DNA of 64,000 nucleotides from Solimonas sp041659605. GTDB taxonomy: Bacteria > Pseudomonadota > Gammaproteobacteria > Nevskiales > Nevskiaceae. Of this stretch, positions 25,442 through 33,358 are shown one piece after another. The stretch is taken from NCBI GenBank assembly GCA_041659605.1, contig JBAZXW010000008.1:62001-126000 (forward strand). The letters run 5' to 3'. Position numbers and translations under genes: made by a program. A model generated the notes under the pieces. The model searched no databases. It saw nothing but the letters and a program-made list of their open reading frames with translations, and was not told the origin of the DNA. How positions within the stretch are numbered: the stretch's first letter is position 1; the number at the start of each line of letters is the position of its first letter.

Positions 25442-26637
25442 TCGCAGCGCTTGCGATCGGCCTGCCCGGCACCGCAAAGGCCGGCATCGTCTTCACGCCA
25501 CACCTGTCCGAGTATTCGCGCCTCGCGCCCGGCCAGTACACGGAATTCACGCTGATCACGACCGAGATCGAGGAGGTCTACAACCGCGAAGGCGATACGG
25601 TGCACGTCGGTTCGCCGTTCATACCGCCCGGCGACAGCGTCGACGCGACGCTGTTGCTGCTCAAGTACCTGTGGATCGGCAATGTCTTCCGCGACACCGA
25701 CATCTGGTACCTGAACGACCATCCGCAGTTCTGCCGCATCATCGGCAATCTCGGCCACCAGCAGGCCACCGGCAAGGCAGTGACGCGCGACCTCACCGCC
25801 GGCCAGCACTCCGGCGCGAGCGGCCTGGGCGATCTGTTCGGCCTGTGCGGCATCTACGGCGAAGAGCATCGCTGGGGTCCGGTCAAGTTCAGCCCGCTGC
25901 TGGCGACGACGGTGAAATTCCCGGTCGGCCGCTACGACACCGACGCCCTGCTCAATACCGGCACGAACTACTGGAGCGTGATCCCGCAGTTCGCGTTTCA
26001 CAGCGAGCTGTTCGGGCGCGTCTACATCGACGGCACCTTCGCCTGGCAGTTCAACGGCGACAACGACGATCCGTCCTTCGGCGGCCTGACGCCGACCCAG
26101 CCGGCCGACGTGCGCAACATCGAGGTCAATGCGGCGTGGAAGTTCAGCGAGCACTGGTTCGCCGACATCGGCTGGTCACACCGCCGGTCGGTCGGACCGA
26201 ACCGCTATGAAAAATACTCCCTCAACCTGAAGGATCAGCCGCTGCCGCCGACCAGCGCCTGCAACTCATCCGCAGAGCTGCTCGGGGTCGTCGTGCCGCC
26301 CGAGATCTGCAACTCGGCCGAGTATTTCTATCTCAAGCCGCGCCCCGGCCCCTATGAGGATCGCGGCATCGAAGGCACGCTGCTGACGGCGGGCATCTAC
26401 TACGTCTACCGCACCTCGACCGTCCTCAACCTGCGCATTGCCCAGCCGATCTCCGGCCGCGGCGGCCAGATCGACGCGACCTACGACGTCTACGCGCAGG
26501 ATCCGGACAGCCCGGGCGCGACGCCGATTCCCGGCGCTGAGCAGACATCGACGCAGAACGCGGTGCAGGAGGCGGCCGCGGTATCGGCATCGCCGTACCT
26601 GGAGCTGCGCATGGTCTACCTGTTCTGGGCACCGTGA
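25420..26637 (+). CDS. Outer-membrane channel-like protein 2 (paralog of the preceding gene)
   Basis: 405-residue exported protein with a signal peptide (MRRLLPLVAALAIGLPGTAKA). Beta-strand patterns and shared landmarks with the previous gene (N-x-G-(S/T)-N-(H/Y)-W, SFGGLTP against QFGGLAP, ISGRGGQID against LSGRSGEFD) point to the same MetA-pathway porin family. GGGGGA lies nine bases before the ATG, which overlaps the end of the first paralog by 22 bases. Two adjacent members in one operon suggest distinct ligands or a two-part channel, but this is inference. Confidence 0.72.
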   Translation: MRRLLPLVAALAIGLPGTAKAGIVFTPHLSEYSRLAPGQYTEFTLITTEIEEVYNREGDTVHVGSPFIPPGDSVDATLLLLKYLWIGNVFRDTDIWYLNDHPQFCRIIGNLGHQQATGKAVTRDLTAGQHSGASGLGDLFGLCGIYGEEHRWGPVKFSPLLATTVKFPVGRYDTDALLNTGTNYWSVIPQFAFHSELFGRVYIDGTFAWQFNGDNDDPSFGGLTPTQPADVRNIEVNAAWKFSEHWFADIGWSHRRSVGPNRYEKYSLNLKDQPLPPTSACNSSAELLGVVVPPEICNSAEYFYLKPRPGPYEDRGIEGTLLTAGIYYVYRTSTVLNLRIAQPISGRGGQIDATYDVYAQDPDSPGATPIPGAEQTSTQNAVQEAAAVSASPYLELRMVYLFWAP

Positions 26638-26647
26638 GGACGCGCAC

Positions 26648-28081
26648 ATGAAGACCTTGCATCGCTTCGCCCTGGCGCTGCCGCTGTGCCTGGCCACCGC
26701 CTGCGCGCCGCGCGAGTGGCTGCTGCCGAAAATCGGCATCGACTCACCGCAGCTGCGCGATTTCCCCGCCGGCTTCACGCCACCCGTGTCCACCGAAACC
26801 GGGCGGCCGATGCCGGGCTTCGGCGGCACGGGCGAGACGCTGCAGCACACGCCGGTGATCTTCATCCACGGCAACACCGTGTCGGCGCGTTTCTGGCTGC
26901 CGGCGCGCGAATACTTCCTTGACGCCGGCTACCAGCCCAACGAGCTGTGGGCGCTGGGCTACGGCTGGGACAACGTGCGCTACTTCGACAGCAACGACCT
27001 TTCGGTCGAGAGCATCGAGCGCATCGTCGACAGCGTGACCGGATACCTGTCGAAGACCAGCGGCCGCGAGGTGCGCCAGGTCGACATCGTCGCCCACTCG
27101 CTGGGCGTGACCCTGGTGCGCCAGTGGATGAAACAGACCAACAGCTGGCACCGCGTGCGCAACTTCGTCGCTGCGTGCGGTGCCAACGACGGCGTCTGGA
27201 CCGCGTGGCCGGACGCGCGCGGACAGAACCGCGTCGTGTCTTACGAGTTGGCGCCGGACAGCCCCTGGCTTGCACAGCTCAATCGCGGCGGCGAAACGCC
27301 GGGACCGACGCGCTACATGACGCTGTACGACGGCAGCGGCTGGGGCGACGCGCTGTTCCCGTCGCCGACGCAGGACAGCCCCGCACTCGAGGGCGCGCAC
27401 AACCTTGCGTTCAACCGTGAGCACGGCACCTACTTCGATCATCTGGAGCTGCCGCGCGTACCCGAGACGATGAAGGTCATCGTCGACTTCCTGCGTGCAG
27501 CGCCCGAGCCGCTGCCGGTGGAAGCCGCGCCGACGATCGTCCGCGACGGCGACCTGCTGCGCGCCGACCAGGCGGACGCGCAGCTCTACTGCGCCACCGG
27601 TGGCGACTCCCCCTCGCGGGCCAATGCGGCACAGGAGCGCGTGACGCTTACGGCCGGACAGCTGACGACCTGCTTCGCGCACAGCGCGCGCAGCGGCTGG
27701 TCCAGCCCGATGGCGCATTTCAAGCCGGCCACAGAGACCGCCGGCGATGCACCGCTGACGCTGCATGCCGAGCCGGCGCCGGGCGCCTACGAGCAGCCGC
27801 AGTCCATCACGCTCAGCGCGAGTGATCCGGATGCTTATGTCGTCTACAGCATCGCTGGCTCTCCGGGCACCGGCGCGCCGCTGTATCGCGCGCCGGTTTA
27901 CATCGCCGGGCCGGTGCGCCTGCAGGCGCAGGCGATCGCAGCAGACGGCCGCACCAGCGAACCGTTGGTACTGGACTACGACATCAGCCTCGAACGGGTC
28001 GAGCGCCGCCATACGCTGCAGCGCCAGTACGAGCCCGACACCGAAATCACCTCCATCGCACAACGCAAAAAAGGCCGATGA
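26648..28081 (+). CDS. Lipoprotein alpha/beta-hydrolase, PhaZ7-like, with chitobiase-type C-terminal domain
   Basis: 477-residue predicted lipoprotein (lipobox LATAC, Cys19), so likely anchored on a membrane facing the periplasm or outside. The hydrolase core has TPVIFIHGN near residue 68 (oxyanion region) and a nucleophile elbow VDIVAHSLGV with Ser151. The unusual A-H-S-x-G elbow and surrounding VRNFVAACG recall, from memory, the extracellular polyhydroxybutyrate depolymerase PhaZ7 and related lipases. The C-terminal section (about 370-450, APGAYEQPQSITLSA...YVVYSI) fits the CHB_HEX_C_1 domain seen in chitobiases and depolymerases. Substrate unproven; a polyester or lipid ester is the best guess. 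Stop overlaps the reductase start (ATGA). Confidence 0.78.
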   Translation: MKTLHRFALALPLCLATACAPREWLLPKIGIDSPQLRDFPAGFTPPVSTETGRPMPGFGGTGETLQHTPVIFIHGNTVSARFWLPAREYFLDAGYQPNELWALGYGWDNVRYFDSNDLSVESIERIVDSVTGYLSKTSGREVRQVDIVAHSLGVTLVRQWMKQTNSWHRVRNFVAACGANDGVWTAWPDARGQNRVVSYELAPDSPWLAQLNRGGETPGPTRYMTLYDGSGWGDALFPSPTQDSPALEGAHNLAFNREHGTYFDHLELPRVPETMKVIVDFLRAAPEPLPVEAAPTIVRDGDLLRADQADAQLYCATGGDSPSRANAAQERVTLTAGQLTTCFAHSARSGWSSPMAHFKPATETAGDAPLTLHAEPAPGAYEQPQSITLSASDPDAYVVYSIAGSPGTGAPLYRAPVYIAGPVRLQAQAIAADGRTSEPLVLDYDISLERVERRHTLQRQYEPDTEITSIAQRKKGR

Positions 28082-28836
28082 CCGCTCCCACCTCTCCTCT
28101 CAAGGCCGTCGTCACCGGCGGCACCGGCGCCATCGGCACCGAGATCTGCCGCACCCTCGCACAAGCCGGCCTGCAAGTCGTCGCGCTCGGCCATCCGAGC
28201 GAGGCCGAGCGTATTCCCGAGTGGACGCGCGCACGTGCCGCCGAAGGCCTGGACATCGGCGTCGAGCTCGCCGATCTCGCCGATGCCGACGGCGCGTCGC
28301 AGGCGATGCAGGCGGCACAGAAACGGCTCGGTCAGATCGACGTGCTGGTCAACGCCGCCGGCATCACTCGCGACGCGCGCTTCGCCAAGATGACGCTGGA
28401 GCAGTGGCGCGCGGTGCTGGGCTCGAACCTCGACAGCGTGTTCCACTGCTGCAAGCCGGTGTTCGCCGAGATGTGTGCGCGCGGCTTCGGCCGCATCGTC
28501 AACATCGCCTCGGTCAACGGCCAGAAAGGCCAGTTCGGACAGGCGAACTACTCGGCGGCGAAAGCCGGCATGCACGGCTTCACGATGGCCCTGGCGCAGG
28601 AAGGGGCGCGCCAGGGCGTGACCGTCAACACCGTCTCGCCCGGCTATGTGCGCACGCCGATGACCGCGGCGATCAAGCCCGAGGTGCTGCAGACCATCGT
28701 TGCCCAGGTGCCGGTCGGGCGCATGGCCGAACCGCAGGACATCGCGCGCGTCGTCGCCTTTCTCTGCGCGGCGGAATCCGGCTACATCACCGGGGCGAAC
28801 ATTCCGGTGAATGGCGGCCTGTACATGTCGGCGTGA
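28078..28836 (+). CDS. PhaB-like 3-oxoacyl-CoA (acetoacetyl-CoA) reductase, SDR family
   Basis: 252-residue classical short-chain dehydrogenase. NAD(P)-binding motif TGGTGAIG near residue 13, NAAGITRD near 96, catalytic Ser in NIASVNGQKGQFGQ and YSAAK near 160. The stretch around the active site (VNGQKGQFGQ-NYS-AKAG-HGFTMALAQE) is very close to acetoacetyl-CoA reductase PhaB of polyhydroxybutyrate synthesis, and the ending TGANIPVNGG-YM also fits. It interconverts 3-hydroxyacyl- and 3-oxoacyl-CoA. No phaA or phaC is nearby, so here it may run in the oxidative direction. ATGA overlap with the hydrolase gene. Confidence 0.88.
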   Translation: MTAPTSPLKAVVTGGTGAIGTEICRTLAQAGLQVVALGHPSEAERIPEWTRARAAEGLDIGVELADLADADGASQAMQAAQKRLGQIDVLVNAAGITRDARFAKMTLEQWRAVLGSNLDSVFHCCKPVFAEMCARGFGRIVNIASVNGQKGQFGQANYSAAKAGMHGFTMALAQEGARQGVTVNTVSPGYVRTPMTAAIKPEVLQTIVAQVPVGRMAEPQDIARVVAFLCAAESGYITGANIPVNGGLYMSA

Positions 28837-28856
28837 GGCCGCAGGAGATCACGCCG

Positions 28857-30074
28857 GTGAGCAGTTCCGTATCCCGCAGCCAGATCCTGATCGTCGCCGC
28901 CGCGGCGCTGGGCTACTTCGTCGACCTTTACGACATCGTCATCTTCGGCGTCGTGCGCGTCACCTCGCTCTCTGAACTGGGTCTGACCGGCGACGACGGC
29001 ACCCGATGGGGCATCACCCTGCTGAACTTGCAGATGATCGGCATGCTTGCCGGGGGCTTTCTATGGGGCGTGATCGGCGACCGCATGGGGCGACGCTTCG
29101 CGCTGCTGGCGACGATCACACTGTACTCGTTCGCCAATCTCGCCAACGCCTTCGTCGGCACAGTCGAGCAATACGCGGCCCTGCGCCTTCTGGCGGGTGT
29201 TGGTCTGGCCGGAGAACTCGGTGCCGGCGTCACGCTGATTGCCGAGCTGCTGCCGAAGAACCGGCGCGGCTACGGCACGACGATCATCGCCTTCCTCGGC
29301 CTGCTCGGCGCGCTGACCGCCTCGTTCAGCGGCGACCTGCTGCCCTGGCGCGCGACCTATGCGCTCGGCGGCTGCCTCGGACTGCTGGTGCTCGCGCTGC
29401 GCTGGGTCGTGCTGCGGGAATCCGCGATGTTCGAAGAGCAGAAGGCGCGCGGCGGCGGTCAGGCGCGGCTGCTGCTGACGCGACCGCGTCTGGCGCTGCG
29501 CTTTCTCGCGGTCACGGCCGTCGGCGTGCCGATCTGGTACGCCTCCGCGCTGTTCGTGAACTTCGCGCCCGAGTTCGGCAAAGAGCTGGGCCTGACGACG
29601 CCGCTCGCCGTAGCGGCAGTGCTGCGCTGGCAGTCGATCGGGCTGGCGCTGGGCAGTGCCCTGTCCGGTGTGATCAGCGAAGCGCTGCGCAGCCGCAAGC
29701 GCGTGATCGGCGCCTGTCTCGTAGCGATGGCCCTGCTGACCGCGGTGCTGCTGCTGACGCCTGGCCTGACGGCGACCGCGTATTGCCTGCTGATGTTCGC
29801 GATGGGCCTGGCGCAGGGTTACTGGACCGTGTTCCTCGGCATCGGCGCCGAGCAGTTCGGCACCAATGTGCGGGCGACAGTGTCGACCTCGGTGCCCAAT
29901 CTCGTGCGCGCCGCGACCGTGCCGGTCACGCTCGTGCTTGCCGCCTTGTCGCCGAGCCTGGGGCTGATCCCGACAACGCTGGCGATCGGCGCGGTGGTCT
30001 TCGTGCTGGCCGCCGTCGCGCTGCTGAGCCTGCGCGAGACCTACGGCATCGAACTCGACTACGCGGAAACCTGA
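28857..30074 (+). CDS. MFS transporter (metabolite:H+ symporter type)
   Basis: 405-residue transporter with about twelve membrane segments. An acidic residue pair in TM1 (GYFVDLYD) and the loop motif GDRMGRRFAL between TM2 and TM3 are typical of the sugar/organic acid symporter branch. GTG at 28857 is chosen because AGGAGA lies 8 bases upstream; a GTG at 28833 overlapping the reductase stop is the alternative. As the last gene of the operon it probably imports the carboxylic acid released by the hydrolase. The 3' end overlaps the convergent MTI phosphorylase gene by 16 bases. Confidence 0.88.
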   Translation: MSSSVSRSQILIVAAAALGYFVDLYDIVIFGVVRVTSLSELGLTGDDGTRWGITLLNLQMIGMLAGGFLWGVIGDRMGRRFALLATITLYSFANLANAFVGTVEQYAALRLLAGVGLAGELGAGVTLIAELLPKNRRGYGTTIIAFLGLLGALTASFSGDLLPWRATYALGGCLGLLVLALRWVVLRESAMFEEQKARGGGQARLLLTRPRLALRFLAVTAVGVPIWYASALFVNFAPEFGKELGLTTPLAVAAVLRWQSIGLALGSALSGVISEALRSRKRVIGACLVAMALLTAVLLLTPGLTATAYCLLMFAMGLAQGYWTVFLGIGAEQFGTNVRATVSTSVPNLVRAATVPVTLVLAALSPSLGLIPTTLAIGAVVFVLAAVALLSLRETYGIELDYAET

Positions 30075-30844
30075 GCAAGAACGGGCAGCGCGCACGCAAG
30101 AATGCCGCGCACCTTGCTCATGCCCGATTCGATCGACTGCTCGATCTCGGCGTGGATGTCGCCCAGGCCCTTGATGCCGGCTGCCCAGTTCACCGAGACG
30201 GCGAGGCAGGCGTAGGCAATGCCCAGCTCGGCCGCGAGCGCGGCCTCGGGCATGCCGGTCATGCCAATCATGTCGGCGCCGTCGCGCGCCAGGCGGCGGA
30301 CTTCCGCAGCGGATTCCAGGCGTGGCCCCTGGGTGACGGCCATGACGCCCGCGCCGGAGACCGCAACCGATGCACTCTTCGCCGCCTCCGACAGGGCTTT
30401 CCGCAGGCGCGGTGCATAAGGTTGGGTGAACTCGACGTGCGTGAGCGCGGCGCCCTCGCGGCCGTCCGCGTAGGTGTGCTCGCGGCCCCAGGTGTAGTCG
30501 ATCACGTCCTCGGGAATCGCGACCTCGCCCGGCGCAAACCAGTCGGCGATGCCGCCGACGGCGGCGATTGCGACGATGTCCGTGACGCCGGCCTGCTTGA
30601 GCGCCCACAGGTTGGCGCGATAGTTGATCGCATGCGGCGGCAGCTTGTGACCTTCGCCGTGACGCGCCAGAAACAGCGCGCGTGTACCGTAGACGCGGCC
30701 GAACAGCAGCGGCGCGCTGGGCACGCCGTAGGGCGTGTCAACGCTGCGGCGCTCGTCGACCTCGAGTCCCGGCCACTGGTTCATGCCGGTGCCGCCGATC
30801 ACGGCGACCACGGGCGGAGTGCGGGACGGCAACGGCGTGCTCAT
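30059..30844 (-). CDS. S-methyl-5'-thioinosine (or thioadenosine) phosphorylase
   Basis: 261-residue purine nucleoside phosphorylase family member. VVAVIGGTGMNQWPGL at the N-terminus is the phosphate-binding GGTG motif; FLARHGEGHKLPPH-INYRANLWALK and AVGGI are conserved, and GPRLESAAEVR and GADMIGMTGMPEAALA form the base/ribose pocket. The match to the Pseudomonas enzyme that cleaves methylthioinosine is closer than to MTA phosphorylases that keep an adenine-specific Asp, so salvage through hypoxanthine is favoured. That fits the neighbour, hpt, whose stop overlaps this start (ATGA). Confidence 0.88.
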   Translation of the reverse strand: MSTPLPSRTPPVVAVIGGTGMNQWPGLEVDERRSVDTPYGVPSAPLLFGRVYGTRALFLARHGEGHKLPPHAINYRANLWALKQAGVTDIVAIAAVGGIADWFAPGEVAIPEDVIDYTWGREHTYADGREGAALTHVEFTQPYAPRLRKALSEAAKSASVAVSGAGVMAVTQGPRLESAAEVRRLARDGADMIGMTGMPEAALAAELGIAYACLAVSVNWAAGIKGLGDIHAEIEQSIESGMSKVRGILACALPVLAQVSA

Positions 30845-31398
30845 AGATCCTTGACCGCGTAGATGGCGGGCAGCTGGCGCCAGTATTCCTTGTAGTCCAT
30901 GCCGCAGCCGAAGACGTAGCGGTCTTCGACCTGCAGGCCGATGAACTCCGCATGTGCGCCCGGTGCGCGGCGGTCGTGCAACTTCTCGGTCAGCACGGCG
31001 ACCTTGAGCGAAGCCGGCGAAAAGCCGCGCAGCGCGTCGCGGATCGCCACCATCGTATGGCCCTCGTCGAGGATGTCGTCGATCACCAGGACGTGACGAC
31101 TCTCGATGCGCGTCGCGTCGGGCTGCTTCTTCCAGACCAGGCCACCGCCCTGCGTCGCGCCGCGGTAGCGTGTCGCGTGCAGATAGTCGATCTCCAGCGG
31201 GAACGCGAGACGCCGCGAAATCTCGGCGGTCGCGTGCAGGCCGCCGATCATCACGCACAGCAGCAGCGGGTTGCGCCCTTCGTACTCGCGCGCAATCGCC
31301 TCAGCAAGCCGATCGTAGGCGGCCTGCACCGCCAGTTCACTGTGCAGGCAGTCCGCGGTGCGCAGAACGCGCTGGGCCGCCTCGGGCGTCGTGTTCAT
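30841..31398 (-). CDS. hpt: Hypoxanthine-guanine phosphoribosyltransferase
   Basis: 185-residue purine salvage enzyme that joins hypoxanthine or guanine with PRPP to give IMP or GMP. The PRPP-binding motif VLVIDDILDEGHT lies near residue 98, and the pyrophosphate loop region is VMIGGLHA near 50. It lies between nagZ and the MTI phosphorylase gene with 4-base overlaps on both sides, so hypoxanthine released by the phosphorylase can be reused at once. Full length for this class. Confidence 0.92.
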   Translation of the reverse strand: MNTTPEAAQRVLRTADCLHSELAVQAAYDRLAEAIAREYEGRNPLLLCVMIGGLHATAEISRRLAFPLEIDYLHATRYRGATQGGGLVWKKQPDATRIESRHVLVIDDILDEGHTMVAIRDALRGFSPASLKVAVLTEKLHDRRAPGAHAEFIGLQVEDRYVFGCGMDYKEYWRQLPAIYAVKDL

Positions 31399-32342
31399 GG
31401 CCGCTTGTCCGTCGTCCGCCGATACAGGCGCTTGAGCCGCTGCGAAGCGGCACGGTTGGGTTTCAGGTCCTTCAGCGCATCGAGCAGGCCCACGACCGCC
31501 GCGCGATCGTTGCACACCGGCAGCATGTCGCAGCCGGCCGCAAGCGCCAGGCGGGCGCGCTCCTCCATCGTGCCGGCGACGGCGGCGCCACCCATCGACA
31601 GATCGTCGCAGAACACCGCGCCGCCGAAACCGAACTCGCGGCGCAGGATCTCGCGAATCCACTTGCGCGACAGCGACGCCGGCGTCTCGTCGACCGCGAC
31701 GTAGCGCACGTGCGCCATCATGATCGATTCGAGACCGTCCGCGACCAGCGCCTGGAACGGCAGCAGATCCTGGGCGCGCAGCTCGCCTTCCGAACGACGG
31801 TCGACCGGCAGCTCCACGTGCGAATCCGCGCGCACGGCGCCGTGGCCGGGGAAGTGCTTGCCGGTCGCCGCCATGCCGGCGGCGTTGAGGCCGGCGCGGA
31901 ATTCGCGCGCCAGCTCGACGATCCGTTCGCTGCGATCGGAAAAGGCGCGATCGCCGATGATGGTGCTGACGCCGTGGTCGAGATCGAGCACCGGCGCGAA
32001 GCACAGGTCGATGCCGAAAGCTGCCAGCTCCTGGCCGATGGTCTGACCGTAGGCGCGCGCGTCCGCCAAGGCCAGCGCGGCGTCCTCGAGATAGCGACTG
32101 CCGAGCGTGCGCATCGCCGGCACGCGCGAGAAGCCGACGCGGAAGCGCTGCACGCGCCCGCCTTCGTGATCGACCGCCAACAGCAGGCGCGGACTGCGCA
32201 GCGCCAGGATGCTGTCGCACAGGGCTTTGAGCTGCTCGTGATCACGGTAGTTGCGCGTGAACAGGATCACACCGCCGACCAGCGGGTGCAGCAGGACTTC
32301 GCGATCCTCGGCCGTCAGTTCCATGCCGCCGACGTCGACCAT
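31395..32342 (-). CDS. nagZ: Beta-N-acetylglucosaminidase NagZ
   Basis: Cytoplasmic glycoside hydrolase family 3 enzyme of peptidoglycan recycling; it removes GlcNAc from anhydro-muropeptides and so makes the AmpR-activating products in species that have ampC. The 315-residue protein shows LLAVDHEGGRVQRF near residue 55, KHFPGHG with the catalytic-dyad His near 170 and the nucleophile Asp in CDDLSMGG near 245. ATG at 32342 (MVDVGG, as in Pseudomonas NagZ MLDIGG) is used; the frame is open upstream but that part belongs to the transpeptidase gene region. The stop overlaps hpt. Confidence 0.93.
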   Translation of the reverse strand: MVDVGGMELTAEDREVLLHPLVGGVILFTRNYRDHEQLKALCDSILALRSPRLLLAVDHEGGRVQRFRVGFSRVPAMRTLGSRYLEDAALALADARAYGQTIGQELAAFGIDLCFAPVLDLDHGVSTIIGDRAFSDRSERIVELAREFRAGLNAAGMAATGKHFPGHGAVRADSHVELPVDRRSEGELRAQDLLPFQALVADGLESIMMAHVRYVAVDETPASLSRKWIREILRREFGFGGAVFCDDLSMGGAAVAGTMEERARLALAAGCDMLPVCNDRAAVVGLLDALKDLKPNRAASQRLKRLYRRTTDKRP

Positions 32343-32382
32343 CAACGGTCCCAGGGGCGGACCCAGCGGCGGTGCCTTTCTC

Positions 32383-32859
32383 TTAATCGTGGAGCTCAAC
32401 TTCGGTTCTCGGGGGGACAAGCTCGAACAACTCGATGACATCCTCGTTACGCAGGCGCACGCAGCCCTTCGACTGCGGCGTGCCCAGCTCGGCCGTGTAC
32501 GGCGTGCCGTGCAGATAGATATAGCGCCGGAAGGTATCGACACCGCCCAGCCTGTTGCGACCCGGCTCGCAGCCCGACAGCCACAGGATGCGCGACAGGA
32601 TCCAGTCGCGTCCCGGTTCCCGCGCGTGCAGTTCCGGCGTCCAGATCTCGCCGGTCCAGCGCCGGCCCCGCAACACCGCAGCCGGCGGCAGGCCGGCGCC
32701 TATTTTCGCACGCACCGCGTGCCGCCCGCGCGGCGTGCATCCGGACCCGACGCACTCGCCCGCGCCGTTCGCCGCGGTCGACACAGGATACTCGCGCAGC
32801 AGCGAAGCACCGTCGAACAGGCGCAACACCTGCGCGCCGATGTCGACCTCAATCCGCAT
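32383..32859 (-). CDS. YkuD-domain protein without signal peptide (L,D-transpeptidase family; ElsL-like candidate)
   Basis: 158-residue YkuD catalytic domain with the full active-site motif HGTP-(x)8-SKGCVRL (His near 117, Cys near 133). The protein starts directly with the domain (MRIEVDIGAQVLRLF) and has no signal peptide or membrane anchor, so it should be cytoplasmic. YkuD proteins that crosslink the wall are exported, but cytoplasmic ones such as Acinetobacter ElsL trim recycled tetrapeptides as L,D-carboxypeptidases. Its place directly upstream of nagZ, a cytoplasmic recycling enzyme, fits that role. Start overlaps the CYTH gene stop by 11 bases. Confidence 0.82.
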   Translation of the reverse strand: MRIEVDIGAQVLRLFDGASLLREYPVSTAANGAGECVGSGCTPRGRHAVRAKIGAGLPPAAVLRGRRWTGEIWTPELHAREPGRDWILSRILWLSGCEPGRNRLGGVDTFRRYIYLHGTPYTAELGTPQSKGCVRLRNEDVIELFELVPPRTEVELHD

Positions 32860-33358
32860 CGGCGCGATCTGCAGCCGGCCAGCTGCGCCAGGGATGCAAA
32901 GCCAGGTAGTGGTTGTAGTAGCGTCGATCGCTGGTCAGCTCGCGGCCCAGCCAGGCGGGACGCACGACGTCCTGGTCGACCGACGTCAGCTCCACTTCGG
33001 CTACGATCAGTCCCGCATTGTCGTTCAGGAACTCGTCGACTTCCCAGACCAGCCCGTCGCGCTCAATGTAGTGGCGGACCTTTTCGAGGCGCCCGAAACA
33101 CAGCGTGTCCAGGATTTCGCGTCCCTCGTCCAGCGGGACCGCGTACTCGTACTCGGCGCGTGCTGCACCGACGACCGCAGCCTTGATGTTCAGGCGCGCC
33201 GCGCCGCTCTCGATGCGCACGCGCACCGACGCTCGGCCCGCTTCCTGCGTGCCCGCTTCCCTTGTGAGATAGCCCTGGCGCATCTCGACGCTGCGTACGA
33301 TCTCTGCACGCCAGGCACTGCCGACGACGAGGAACTTGCGCTCGATTTCGAGGGCCAT
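32849..33358 (-). CDS. CYTH domain protein (triphosphate tunnel family)
   Basis: 169-residue protein with the family signature E-x-E-x-K at the N-terminus (MALEIERKFLV) and a spread of charged beta strands, for example VRVRIESGAARLNIKAA and VWEVDEFLNDNAGLIVAEVEL. CYTH proteins bind triphosphates in a tunnel; bacterial single-domain members are mostly inorganic triphosphatases, with adenylate cyclase a rarer outcome. No CHAD domain is present. The start overlaps the rlmD stop (TGATG), so it is co-transcribed with rlmD. Confidence 0.85.
   Translation of the reverse strand: MALEIERKFLVVGSAWRAEIVRSVEMRQGYLTREAGTQEAGRASVRVRIESGAARLNIKAAVVGAARAEYEYAVPLDEGREILDTLCFGRLEKVRHYIERDGLVWEVDEFLNDNAGLIVAEVELTSVDQDVVRPAWLGRELTSDRRYYNHYLALHPWRSWPAADRADAD

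Noticed and set aside
21091..30074. Polyhydroxybutyrate synthesis locus
   Set aside because: A PhaB-like gene is present, but there is no synthase (phaC), thiolase (phaA) or phasin, and an exported hydrolase and porins argue for another role.
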